A DNA stretch of 64,000 nucleotides from Nitrospirota bacterium (GTDB lineage Bacteria > Nitrospirota > Nitrospiria > JACQBW01): the NCBI GenBank assembly GCA_016194305.1, contig JACQBW010000033.1, forward strand, positions 1 to 64,000, given 5' to 3'. The notes below the pieces were generated by a model. That model had not been told where the DNA came from and did no database searches. It saw only the letters and a program-made list of their open reading frames with translations. The position numbers and the translations under genes are program-made. Positions within the stretch are counted from its first letter, which is position 1. Each line of letters opens with the position of its first letter. Of this stretch, positions 25,927 to 33,473 are shown in pieces.

Positions 25927-27077
25927 GCCCTCTTTTTCAGTAACTCCTGATAAACCACTCTGACTTTTTGAACCAATGGACCCCATCTAAAATGCTCTTC
26001 CACTTTTTTAAATCCATTCAGACCATACTCCTCCCGAAGCTCGGGATGGGACAGGAGAAACTTTATCTTTTCAGCGAGTTCGCCGACATGGCCCGGTTCA
26101 GCCAAAAGGCCATTTTTGTGGTTATCGACTAACACCCTGACTCCAGGCAAGGACGAAGCGACAACCGGCCGTGCGCAAGCCATCGCTTCGAGAAGGACAA
26201 TGCCAAACGCTTCAGAACGATTGACAGAAGGGAGCACTGCTATATCGGCAAGATTATAATAATCTGGAAGTTCATCATCGGAAACCCCTTGGGCAAAAAT
26301 AACCTGATTCGACAATCCTTCATTTTTTGCCGCGTTTCGGTAATGGGGAATCAGGTTTCCATTCCCGACGATTACTAATTTTATTTCTTTCATTTTCAGC
26401 TTTCCGACGGCTGAAATGAGCAGGGAGACGCCTTTAAAGTGATGGGCACGATCCAACCCTCCTACAAAGAGCAGGACTTTGTCATCCGAGGAAAATTTGA
26501 AGCGGGAAACCAGGCTGTCACTTTTTTTTCTCGGATGAAATCGGGAAGCAACCCCGTAAGGAATATGATATACCGGTTTCTCCCTTACGAAAGGAGCGAT
26601 CAGGCTCGATTCTCCATACTCGCGGGTGGCAAAAATAACCCCATCGGCAGTGCTTGCCAGAAGAGGCAATATCGTCTTTCCATATCCCTTGAAAACAAGC
26701 TTCAGGATTCCAGATCCCAGGACATCCATATGATAGCTCAAAACGATTTTGGGCGACCGTACAAGAATCCATTTAAGAAAAAGGAGCCATTCGGCACCGC
26801 CAAAAAATGGATAATGAAGGTGAATCAGATCAAATGAGGAGAGCTTTAACAAGGCCTGTGGAACCAATGCTGCATTACCGTACTTGAACCAAGGGGTCAA
26901 TCGATTAATTTTGAAACCTGCTGTTTGATCCGAAATCGTTCCTTTCCCTTCATAGTCGGGGGTAAAAATTTCATTCTCGTCTCCAAGAAGAGTCAGTCCC
27001 CTGGCATATTCGTTCGCGACATTTCCAATGCCACCTCGATAAGGGGGAAAAGTTGAAACAAGATGGGCTATTCTCAT
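25923..27077 (-). CDS. GT4-family glycosyltransferase
   Basis: A 384-residue GT-B glycosyltransferase. The N-terminal loop HLVSTFPPYRGGIGNVANEY binds the acceptor. The C-terminal domain has LLFVGGLDRAHHFKGVSLLI, VIVGNGNLIPHYR, and the family GT4 EX7E region in VNRSEAFGIVLLEAMACARP followed by VVASSLPGVRVLV. It probably transfers mannose or a related sugar during polysaccharide synthesis. The start is ATG 27077 with AGGAG close upstream, 1 nt after the preceding stop. Confidence 0.9.
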   Translation of the reverse strand: MRIAHLVSTFPPYRGGIGNVANEYARGLTLLGDENEIFTPDYEGKGTISDQTAGFKINRLTPWFKYGNAALVPQALLKLSSFDLIHLHYPFFGGAEWLLFLKWILVRSPKIVLSYHMDVLGSGILKLVFKGYGKTILPLLASTADGVIFATREYGESSLIAPFVREKPVYHIPYGVASRFHPRKKSDSLVSRFKFSSDDKVLLFVGGLDRAHHFKGVSLLISAVGKLKMKEIKLVIVGNGNLIPHYRNAAKNEGLSNQVIFAQGVSDDELPDYYNLADIAVLPSVNRSEAFGIVLLEAMACARPVVASSLPGVRVLVDNHKNGLLAEPGHVGELAEKIKFLLSHPELREEYGLNGFKKVEEHFRWGPLVQKVRVVYQELLKKRA

Positions 27078-27078
27078 C

Positions 27079-28113
27079 CTACTCCTGTTCGCCGAAGGCA
27101 ATGGTTCTGACTCCAACACCAAACCTGTTTAGCAACTGCCCGAATTCTTTTGAAGAGATCTTTCTTTTCACCTGTATTCTGAAACGTTCTTTCCGCATGA
27201 CTGGAAACATCACCCATGCGCAATAAAAGGACCGGATCAGAATCATCCATCCGGAAATCAGGGAATTTCTTTGAGAAAACTGGCTTGCCATTCCCTTTCC
27301 TTTCAAAATGCCATAACCTTGCCACAGATATCGCTTTATCGAATACCACGGAGAAAGAATCAAATAAGGCCAGGGGTAATTCTTCATGATCACCCATCGC
27401 CTGTTTCTTTCCACCTGAAAAGCCTTGAAAGAAGAGGTTTCAGAGGAAGATTTGGAGAAATAATGATGAACAACGGCTCGAGGCGAATAGCGACATTGCC
27501 AGCCTGCAAGTCTCGCCCTAAATCCTAAATCCGTATCTTCACAATAGGCGAAAAAATGTTCGTCAAAATACCCGATTTCGTCTAGCATCTGCTTTTTGTA
27601 AAGGGCCGCGCACCCGCTGGGGAAAATCACCTCTGTTTCCTGATCAAACTGTCCTGTATCTCTTTGCATCCTTCCTCTTCCCCAGCTGATCCCGTCAGGA
27701 TAGACAAGATGTCCCGTGTTGTCGATAATTTCTTCCTGGTCTCCCAGATAAATACGGGAAGCGACCATTCCGGTTTTATCATTAAACGAAGCCGATTCGA
27801 CCAGGTTTCGAACCCAGTCCGGTTCGGCCCATGCGTCATTATTGAGTAGAAGAATGTATTCCCCACGGGAGGCGAGTATCCCGATGTTATTTCCGCGGGC
27901 AAATCCTTCATTTTTTGAATTGCGGATCCATTTTATTTTTTCTCCATAAATCGAACGTGTCGATTCATAGGATCCGTCTTCCGAATGATTGTCGACGACA
28001 ATAATTTCAATCGAAGAATAGGATTGATTAAAAAGTGACTCCAGACATTTTTGAAGGGTTTCCTTGCCGTTCCAATTCACAACAATGACTGAAACAAAAG
28101 GGGGAATTGTCAT
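27079..28113 (-). CDS. GT2-family glycosyltransferase (rhamnosyltransferase-like)
   Basis: A 344-residue GT-A glycosyltransferase with VSVIVVNWNGKETLQKCLES, IIVVDNHSEDGS, NEGFARGNNIGI, and the nucleotide-sugar/metal motif ILLLNNDAW. The family segment HFFAYCEDTDLGFRARLAGW is present, and a hydrophobic C-terminal region follows. It resembles WbbL-type rhamnosyltransferases; the donor is unproven. It heads a three-gene operon. The ATG at 28113 has GGTGA only 2 nt away, too near for normal initiation, and a good -10 box ends 6 nt upstream, so the message may be leaderless. Confidence 0.9.
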   Translation of the reverse strand: MTIPPFVSVIVVNWNGKETLQKCLESLFNQSYSSIEIIVVDNHSEDGSYESTRSIYGEKIKWIRNSKNEGFARGNNIGILASRGEYILLLNNDAWAEPDWVRNLVESASFNDKTGMVASRIYLGDQEEIIDNTGHLVYPDGISWGRGRMQRDTGQFDQETEVIFPSGCAALYKKQMLDEIGYFDEHFFAYCEDTDLGFRARLAGWQCRYSPRAVVHHYFSKSSSETSSFKAFQVERNRRWVIMKNYPWPYLILSPWYSIKRYLWQGYGILKGKGMASQFSQRNSLISGWMILIRSFYCAWVMFPVMRKERFRIQVKRKISSKEFGQLLNRFGVGVRTIAFGEQE

Positions 28114-28119
28114 TTCACC

Positions 28120-28148
28120 AATATATTCAAATTGGAATATTCATTCAA
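28120..28148 (-). promoter_or_regulatory. sigma-70 promoter of the glycosyltransferase operon, leaderless layout
   Basis: On the minus strand TTGAAT (28148-28143), 17 nt, TATATT (28125-28120), then 6 nt before the ATG at 28113. Both boxes and the spacing are good, and the predicted transcription start coincides with the start codon. Confidence 0.6.
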
Positions 28149-28158
28149 TCTAAAGTTA

Positions 28159-28195
28159 AAAAAAAAGCCATGGGTGCAATCCATGGCTTTTATTT
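28159..28195 (-). terminator. intrinsic terminator after atpF
   Basis: GCCATGG (28167-28173) and CCATGGC (28181-28187) form a perfect 7-bp stem with a 7-nt loop. On the minus strand a run of nine T follows, and A-rich flanks extend the stem. On the plus strand it is also followed by TTTTATTT, so it could work in both directions. It ends the ATP synthase F0 operon just before the next promoter. Confidence 0.85.
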
Positions 28196-28222
28196 GAGAA
28201 ACAAGTGAAAAATGATTCAGAT

Positions 28223-28729
28223 CTACGGCTTGAAATTTCGAGAAGAGAGTTCAATGGCCTCTTCAATTAACCGGTAGTGATCCTCTTTATTTAAAGATTT
28301 TTGAATCAATTTCTCGGTCGTGGAAATCACCAGTTCGGCGGTCGCTTGTTTTACTTCTTTCATCAGCTTTATTTTTTCACGTTCCATCTCCTGGCGGGTC
28401 GATACAAGCATTCTTTCAGATTCTTCCCTGGCGCGCTTTTCACTCTCCTCCAGGATCTGCTGGCTCCTGACGCGCGCTTTTTCAAGAATCGCTTCGGCCT
28501 CTTTCTTCGACAGCTTTAACCGATTTTCATAGTCAGCCATCAATGTTTTCGCCTCACTCTGGAGCCTTTCTGCCTGTTCCAGGCTCTCCTTTATTTTCTT
28601 CTCTCGGATCTCAAGCATTTCCAAAATCGGAGGATAGGCATATTTTGAAAGGACATACCATAATATTCCGAAAGAAACGATTGACCAAAAAAGCAACGGC
28701 GTAAAAAAATGGGCATCAAACTGAGGCAT
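28223..28729 (-). CDS. atpF: ATP synthase F0 subunit b
   Basis: A 168-residue b subunit, the peripheral stalk of the F-type ATP synthase. One N-terminal membrane helix (about residues 10-28, LLFWSIVSFGILWYVLSKY) is followed by PPILEMLEIREKKIKESLEQ and a long right-handed coiled coil rich in Glu, Lys and Ala. It is the last gene of the F0 operon, followed by a strong terminator. No second b-type gene is seen here. Confidence 0.95.
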   Translation of the reverse strand: MPQFDAHFFTPLLFWSIVSFGILWYVLSKYAYPPILEMLEIREKKIKESLEQAERLQSEAKTLMADYENRLKLSKKEAEAILEKARVRSQQILEESEKRAREESERMLVSTRQEMEREKIKLMKEVKQATAELVISTTEKLIQKSLNKEDHYRLIEEAIELSSRNFKP

Positions 28730-28768
28730 ATTCTTTTCCTTTTCCTTTAACGACTGTCGAACGGCGCC

Positions 28769-28999
28769 CTATTTTCTCAAACCCATGACAATAAACGCAA
28801 TGACAAGTCCGTAAAGGGCAATGGCTTCGACCAGCGCAAATCCGATCCACATATATTTTCCGATCTTTGCTTCTGCCTGGGGCTGTCTGGCCACAGATTC
28901 AATCATCTTGCCAAAAATATAACCGATGCCAATCCCAGATCCCGCAAACCCTGCCGCTGCTATTCCCATGCCGATCAATGCTGCCGCTGATGAATCCAT
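28769..28999 (-). CDS. atpE: ATP synthase F0 subunit c
   Basis: A 76-residue, two-helix proteolipid that forms the rotor ring. Helix 1 has the tight-packing Gly motif GSGIGIGYIFGKM, the loop is ARQPQAE, and helix 2 carries the ion-binding carboxylate in ALVEAIALYGLV. Helix 1 lacks the Gln/Glu typical of Na+-coupled rings, so proton coupling is expected. It sits between atpB and atpF. Confidence 0.97.
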   Translation of the reverse strand: MDSSAAALIGMGIAAAGFAGSGIGIGYIFGKMIESVARQPQAEAKIGKYMWIGFALVEAIALYGLVIAFIVMGLRK

Positions 29000-29060
29000 T
29001 TTGTTCTCCTTCTCTCTTTGAAATGAAATGTTAACCCCTCTAGACGATGCTATCGATGAC

Positions 29061-29792
29061 TCAATGTTCCATTTTTATGGCGTCTCCTAAATAAACGGTA
29101 GTCAATATCGTAAAGATATAGGCTTGAATAAACGCAATACCCACTTCCAGCAGATTAATCGCAACGGAAAACCCGAAAGGAAGCCATCCGATCAGAAATC
29201 CGAGAGAAATAGCCATCCCTAATAAAACACCCAGGACGGTATGGCCAGCCGTCATATTTGCAAAAAGCCTGACTGCCAGGGAAACAGGCCTGGCAAGTTG
29301 ACTCACGATTTCAATTGGAATCATCAGGGGAAGGAGCCAGCCGGGCGTTCCAGGAGGAATCAAAATATGGAGAAATCCGAATCCATGATACAGAAAACCA
29401 ACCCCGATGCTGATCAAATAAACCAGCGCCGCAAATCCTGCTGTCACAATGAGCTGGCTAGTCACGGTATAGAATCCGGGAATGAGTCCCAGCAAGTTTG
29501 AAAAAAGAATAAAAAAGAAAAGGGTGGCCACAAACGGAACAAACTTCAATCCCTTTTCTCCCATATTTTCAAGCACCATGTTTCTTAGAAATTCCATTGC
29601 GATTTCAGCAAGATTCTGAAATTTTCCTGGAATGAGCCTGACGGATCTACCCGCCGCCATAAAAAAGAGTATCACCGAGGCGCTCACCAGCCACATCATT
29701 AACACCGCCTTATTGATGGAAATATCAAAAATCCCCAGATGAAGACTCAGAATATTATAAAGCTGAAAATGTTCTAATGGATTATGTTCCAT
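29061..29792 (-). CDS. atpB: ATP synthase F0 subunit a
   Basis: A 243-residue polytopic a subunit that forms the proton half-channels next to the c ring. The essential Arg is in ARPVSLAVRLFANMTAGHT, and the C-terminal helix is INLLEVGIAFIQAYIFTILT. Other family segments: FSNLLGLIPGF and the N-terminal PLEHF. Length is normal. It lies 5 nt after the atpI-like gene and 61 nt before atpE. Confidence 0.96.
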   Translation of the reverse strand: MEHNPLEHFQLYNILSLHLGIFDISINKAVLMMWLVSASVILFFMAAGRSVRLIPGKFQNLAEIAMEFLRNMVLENMGEKGLKFVPFVATLFFFILFSNLLGLIPGFYTVTSQLIVTAGFAALVYLISIGVGFLYHGFGFLHILIPPGTPGWLLPLMIPIEIVSQLARPVSLAVRLFANMTAGHTVLGVLLGMAISLGFLIGWLPFGFSVAINLLEVGIAFIQAYIFTILTTVYLGDAIKMEH

Positions 29793-29797
29793 GGCAC

Positions 29798-30046
29798 CTA
29801 TTCTTGTTTTTTTTCGGGATCTGCAGATTCCTCTTTTTGGAGCGCGGTCACAAATCGATATATATTTAAGAACCCTGCGGCCGCGCCCAGCAGGACCCCG
29901 CCTGTCAAAAACCAGGGTGAGGTATTGAAATATCGGTCGGCCGCATACCCCAAACCGGTTCCCAGCAGGGTCGCCGCAACCAATTCGACACCGATTCTGG
30001 CAGCATAAGAAAGGCCTTTATAAAAGGGATCTCCTTCTTTAACCAC
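29798..30046 (-). CDS. AtpI/AtpZ-family F0 accessory protein
   Basis: An 82-residue two-helix membrane protein with KGLSYAARIGVELVAATLLG, then GLGYAADRYFNTSPW and GAAAGFLNIYRFV. This is the layout of the small AtpI/AtpZ proteins encoded at the front of ATP synthase operons, which help c-ring assembly or Mg2+ handling. I chose the GTG at 30046 because GGAGG lies 4 nt upstream and it gives the typical family start. A TTG at 30118, overlapping the MFS stop as TTGA, would add 24 residues with a hydrophobic stretch. Confidence 0.85.
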   Translation of the reverse strand: MVKEGDPFYKGLSYAARIGVELVAATLLGTGLGYAADRYFNTSPWFLTGGVLLGAAAGFLNIYRFVTALQKEESADPEKKQE

Positions 30047-30114
30047 CCTGCCTCCGCCTGGTGAAATGTCCAGAAATAAAATCACGATAGTTAACCAAAA
30101 AATGGAAGGAAATG

Positions 30115-31425
30115 TCAAGAAAAAGAATCGGATTGGGAGGGTATTTTTTGATCAAATCGAACCCCTAACCAGAGAATTGTACCCAGGAAAGCGGCAGCAG
30201 CGGCTACCGTCAGAGCGATGTGCCAGCCATATCGTTCTCCCAGCCAAGGGGTTAGCGTGGGAGAAAGGGTTCCCCCTAAATTCGCCCCCATATTCATCAG
30301 TCCGGATAGCGCTCCGGAATGCTCCTTTGAGAGATCAATCGTACTCGACCAGAAAGCCCCGACGGTCCCGTAAAGGATCCCCGCGCCGAACGAAAGGAGA
30401 ACAATGGCCCAGTACGGATTTGTCGTAATCGCTCCGGAATAAATCAAAAGCGAAGTCATCAACATTCCTCCCGCTCCGATGCCTCTTCTCCCTATATTCG
30501 GTCCATACCGCCTTGTCGCTCTGTCTGTCATCCAGCCTCCGAGAGGACAAAAAATGGCCATTGCCAGAAAGGGCGATGAAGCTAAAAAAGAACCTTTTAA
30601 GACCGTAAAGTGCCTTACATTGACCAGGTAGAGAAAGAACCATGAGAGATAAATATACGCGATATAACCGAGCATCGTGTAGCTGAGCGTCAGATACCAT
30701 ACCGACGGCATCTTAAGGAGAATACGAAACGACTTTTCATCGGATTTTTTGGCAGATTCCGAATCCGGATACGCAGAAGAAACAATCCATGCCAGTTCTT
30801 CATGATTAACGCCCGAATGTTGGCGAGGATCATCCCTTGCCATCAAGTACCACCCGGCTGCTACGATCAGACCGGCAGCCCCGGTCACATAAAAGGCCGC
30901 TTTCCATCCATATTGAGTCATCATCCACGCAACGGCCGGAGGCGTAATGGCCGAACCCAATCCGATTCCTCCAATTGCGACACCCATGCCGATTCCTCTC
31001 TCCGAACCGGGAAACCAGTTTGCCACTGTCCGGTTAAAATTGGGCAGCGCGGCGGCTTCTCCTGTTCCGATTAAAAAACGGATCACCATCAACGTGCCAA
31101 AGAGTCCTAAAAAGGAAACTAAAAAAAGACGGTCAGCCAATGCAGTTAGGATCGTAAAAATTGACCACCAGAGGAGAGCAAGCGTAAGCACAATTCGGGA
31201 TCCCCAAATATCTCCCAGCCATCCCCCCGGGATTTGAAAGAGCGCATAACCCAAAACAAATGCGGAGAAAAGCGCTCCGATCTCGATCGAGGATATTCCC
31301 AATGCGGGCATCATTTCCTGGCCCGCCACAGAAATATTGACCCGGTCCACATAGGTAATAACGCTGATGATAAAAAGCCACGACAATATTTTCCAACGGA
31401 CACCGCTTTTTTTATTTTTTACCAT
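30115..31425 (-). CDS. MFS transporter, anion:cation symporter type
   Basis: A 436-residue, 12-helix major facilitator protein. ITYVDRVNISVAG in TM1 is the signature of the ACS family (hexuronate, galactonate, glucarate and phosphate-type organic anion carriers). The loop motif GWLGDIWGSRIVL after TM2 and GGWMTDRATRRYG between TM8 and TM9 fit. The substrate is unknown. It lies upstream of the F0 genes on the same strand and may be cotranscribed with them, though nothing links the functions. No ribosome binding site is evident at its ATG. Confidence 0.87.
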   Translation of the reverse strand: MVKNKKSGVRWKILSWLFIISVITYVDRVNISVAGQEMMPALGISSIEIGALFSAFVLGYALFQIPGGWLGDIWGSRIVLTLALLWWSIFTILTALADRLFLVSFLGLFGTLMVIRFLIGTGEAAALPNFNRTVANWFPGSERGIGMGVAIGGIGLGSAITPPAVAWMMTQYGWKAAFYVTGAAGLIVAAGWYLMARDDPRQHSGVNHEELAWIVSSAYPDSESAKKSDEKSFRILLKMPSVWYLTLSYTMLGYIAYIYLSWFFLYLVNVRHFTVLKGSFLASSPFLAMAIFCPLGGWMTDRATRRYGPNIGRRGIGAGGMLMTSLLIYSGAITTNPYWAIVLLSFGAGILYGTVGAFWSSTIDLSKEHSGALSGLMNMGANLGGTLSPTLTPWLGERYGWHIALTVAAAAAFLGTILWLGVRFDQKIPSQSDSFS

Positions 31426-31448
31426 AATTCGAAGGAATCTGTTATTTT
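31419..31448 (+). promoter_or_regulatory. promoter of the uup-like gene, leaderless layout
   Basis: TTACCA (31419-31424), 18 nt, TATTTT (31443-31448) with extended TGT at 31440-31442: the same TGTTATTTT as in the bamD and dsrE promoters. Seven nt separate it from the ATG at 31456. The nearest purine stretch, AAGGAA, is 18 nt from the ATG, too far for initiation. Confidence 0.5.
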
Positions 31449-31450
31449 AT

Positions 31451-31478
31451 ATTTTATGACGAACGTCCTGGATGTCCA
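31451..31478 (-). promoter_or_regulatory. candidate promoter of the MFS gene
   Basis: On the minus strand TGGACA (31478-31473), 16 nt, TAAAAT (31456-31451); each box is 5/6. It overlaps the start of the divergent uup-like gene, so the two transcripts would compete. Confidence 0.4.
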
Positions 31479-33357
31479 GAATCTGGATAAGAAATATGCC
31501 TATAAACCGGTTCTTGATCATGCCACCTTTACCATCGGAGAGCAAGAAAAAGTCGGGTTTGTGGGCCAAAATGGAAGCGGAAAGTCGACTCTGTTTAGAA
31601 TTGTGGCCGCACTGGAGTCCAAAGATAGTGGCATCCTCTCCTTTAAAAAGGAGACCTCGTTGGGATATCTGGCCCAGGATCCGGTTCTCAATGCGGATCA
31701 TACGATCGAGCAGGAACTCGAATCTGCACTTCATGCAATTTTAAAAGCGGTTCACCGGTTCGAAGAGATCAATCTCCTCCTCGCGAAGTCTCCCCGGAAA
31801 GCGGATTTGGACTGGCTCATCAGGGAACAAGAGGAAGTTTCACACTGGATTTCCCAGCACGGGGGATGGAATCTGGGACATCGCGTCGACGAGATCCTGC
31901 GCCATCTCAATATCCCTGACAAAAAGGAAAGGATCGGCAATTTATCCGGTGGGTTAAAAAAAAGAGTCGCCCTCGCGCGGCTGGTTCTGGAAGAACCTTC
32001 GCTCCTCCTGTTGGATGAACCGACCAATCACCTCGACGCCGATACGACCCAATGGCTTGAATCCTATCTGATCCGATACCCGGGAGCGGTGATGCTCATC
32101 ACCCATGACCGCTATTTTCTAGACCGCGTCGTGACACGGATCATCGAAGTTGAAAATGGATCCCTGACTCCCTATCCGGGAAGTTACTCCATCTATGTGG
32201 AAAAGAAAGCGGAACGGCTTATTCATGAAGGACGGGCGCAGGGAAGGCTTGTCACCCTTCTAAGAACCGAAACCGCCTGGATTATGCGGGGCGCAAGGGC
32301 AAGAACCACCAAATCCAAATCAAGAATCGAACGGTATGGCGAGCTGCAAAAACAGATCAAAGGACCCCAGTCCGGAGGGTTACAGCTCGATTTTCAGAGC
32401 AATGCCCGTCTCGGCGACATTATTCTGGAATTGCAGTACCTCACCAAATCGTTTGGTTCAAAACTCCTCTTCAAGGATCTCCTTATATCGATCAAGAAAG
32501 GAGACCGGATCGGCATCATCGGGCCCAACGGATCAGGGAAGTCCACGCTTCTAAAGTTAATTCTCAAAGAAGAACTGCCGTCAGGCGGAAACATACTTTT
32601 GGGGAAAAATACCCGAATTTCTTATTTTGACCAGCATCGTGAATCGCTTGATCCGGACGCCAGAGTGGAGCTTGCCCTGGGCGAGGGCGCCTGGATCAAA
32701 TCCGGTGAGGTGACCCAAACCCGAACCGCTTATCTGGAATCATTTCTCTTCTCCTTTTCCGATCAAAAGAAATTGATCCGAACCCTGTCAGGAGGAGAGA
32801 AGGCGCGTCTGATTTTGGCAAAACTGATGCTGGAAAACAGCAACTTCCTACTCCTCGACGAGCCCACCAATGATCTGGATATTCCGACTCTACAGCTTCT
32901 CGATGAAGCGCTGAACTCTTTCAAAGGATGTGTTCTTATGGTGACTCATGACCGCTATTTCCTGGATAAAGTGGCTACGGGGATCTTAAGTTTTGAATCA
33001 GACGGCTCCGTTCACTATATTGAAGGAAACTATGAAATCTATCTGAATTGGAAAACTCGAAAGGAAGTAATCAGGAAAAAGGAACCTAAAAAAGAGGATC
33101 CCCGGACGTCTCCGGCGCCTCTCAAGAAAAAGAAGGGACTGACCTTTAATGAACAGCAGGAGCTCAACGCGATCGAAAAAGAGATTGAAAAGATTGAAAG
33201 TCGAAAAAAGGAAATTATACGGCGGATGACCCAGCCCGCAGGTTCAAAGCACGCAGAACTCAACGAAATCGGAGAAGAATTTCGTAAAATTGAGAAACTC
33301 CTGAGTGAATGTGTTCTCAGGTGGGAGCATCTTGAAACCAAACGTACGGTGGAATAA
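31456..33357 (+). CDS. uup: ABC-F ATPase, Uup-type
   Basis: A 633-residue soluble protein with two ABC domains and no membrane segments. NBD1: Walker A VGQNGSGKST, signature LSGGLKKRVALARL, Walker B LLLDEPTNHLD. NBD2: IGPNGSGKST, LSGGEKARLILAKL, LLLDEPTNDLD. The inter-domain linker is charged. The C-terminal ~90 residues form a Lys/Glu coiled coil (LTFNEQQELNAIEKEIEKIE) typical of Uup. ABC-F proteins act on ribosomes or branched DNA intermediates. I chose the ATG at 31456 for homology (MTNVLDVQNLDKKY); an in-frame ATG far upstream adds 74 residues antisense to the MFS gene and is not credible. Confidence 0.92.
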   Translation: MTNVLDVQNLDKKYAYKPVLDHATFTIGEQEKVGFVGQNGSGKSTLFRIVAALESKDSGILSFKKETSLGYLAQDPVLNADHTIEQELESALHAILKAVHRFEEINLLLAKSPRKADLDWLIREQEEVSHWISQHGGWNLGHRVDEILRHLNIPDKKERIGNLSGGLKKRVALARLVLEEPSLLLLDEPTNHLDADTTQWLESYLIRYPGAVMLITHDRYFLDRVVTRIIEVENGSLTPYPGSYSIYVEKKAERLIHEGRAQGRLVTLLRTETAWIMRGARARTTKSKSRIERYGELQKQIKGPQSGGLQLDFQSNARLGDIILELQYLTKSFGSKLLFKDLLISIKKGDRIGIIGPNGSGKSTLLKLILKEELPSGGNILLGKNTRISYFDQHRESLDPDARVELALGEGAWIKSGEVTQTRTAYLESFLFSFSDQKKLIRTLSGGEKARLILAKLMLENSNFLLLDEPTNDLDIPTLQLLDEALNSFKGCVLMVTHDRYFLDKVATGILSFESDGSVHYIEGNYEIYLNWKTRKEVIRKKEPKKEDPRTSPAPLKKKKGLTFNEQQELNAIEKEIEKIESRKKEIIRRMTQPAGSKHAELNEIGEEFRKIEKLLSECVLRWEHLETKRTVE

Positions 33358-33393
33358 GAGAGAATCAATTCGAAAAGCGGGTTCCTGAAAATA

Positions 33394-33402
33394 TGTTATA
33401 TT
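33394..33402 (+). promoter_or_regulatory. extended -10 element upstream of the MCP gene
   Basis: TGTTATATT (TG-n plus TATATT) lies 72 nt before the MCP ATG. No -35 is recognisable. It matches the extended -10 form seen elsewhere in the window. Confidence 0.35.
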
Positions 33403-33473
33403 TAAATCAAGTATTCGGGATTTTTTAATAGAAAAGGGCTCAAGCTCCCGGAAAAATTCTAGAAAGCATCTGC

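Noticed and set aside
30047-30118. TTG start at 30118 for the AtpI-like protein
   Set aside because: The GTG at 30046 has GGAGG at correct distance and gives the family's usual length; kept only as an alternative.
31234-31455. 74-residue N-terminal extension of the Uup-like protein
   Set aside because: It runs antisense through the MFS coding region and is unlike any ABC-F N-terminus.
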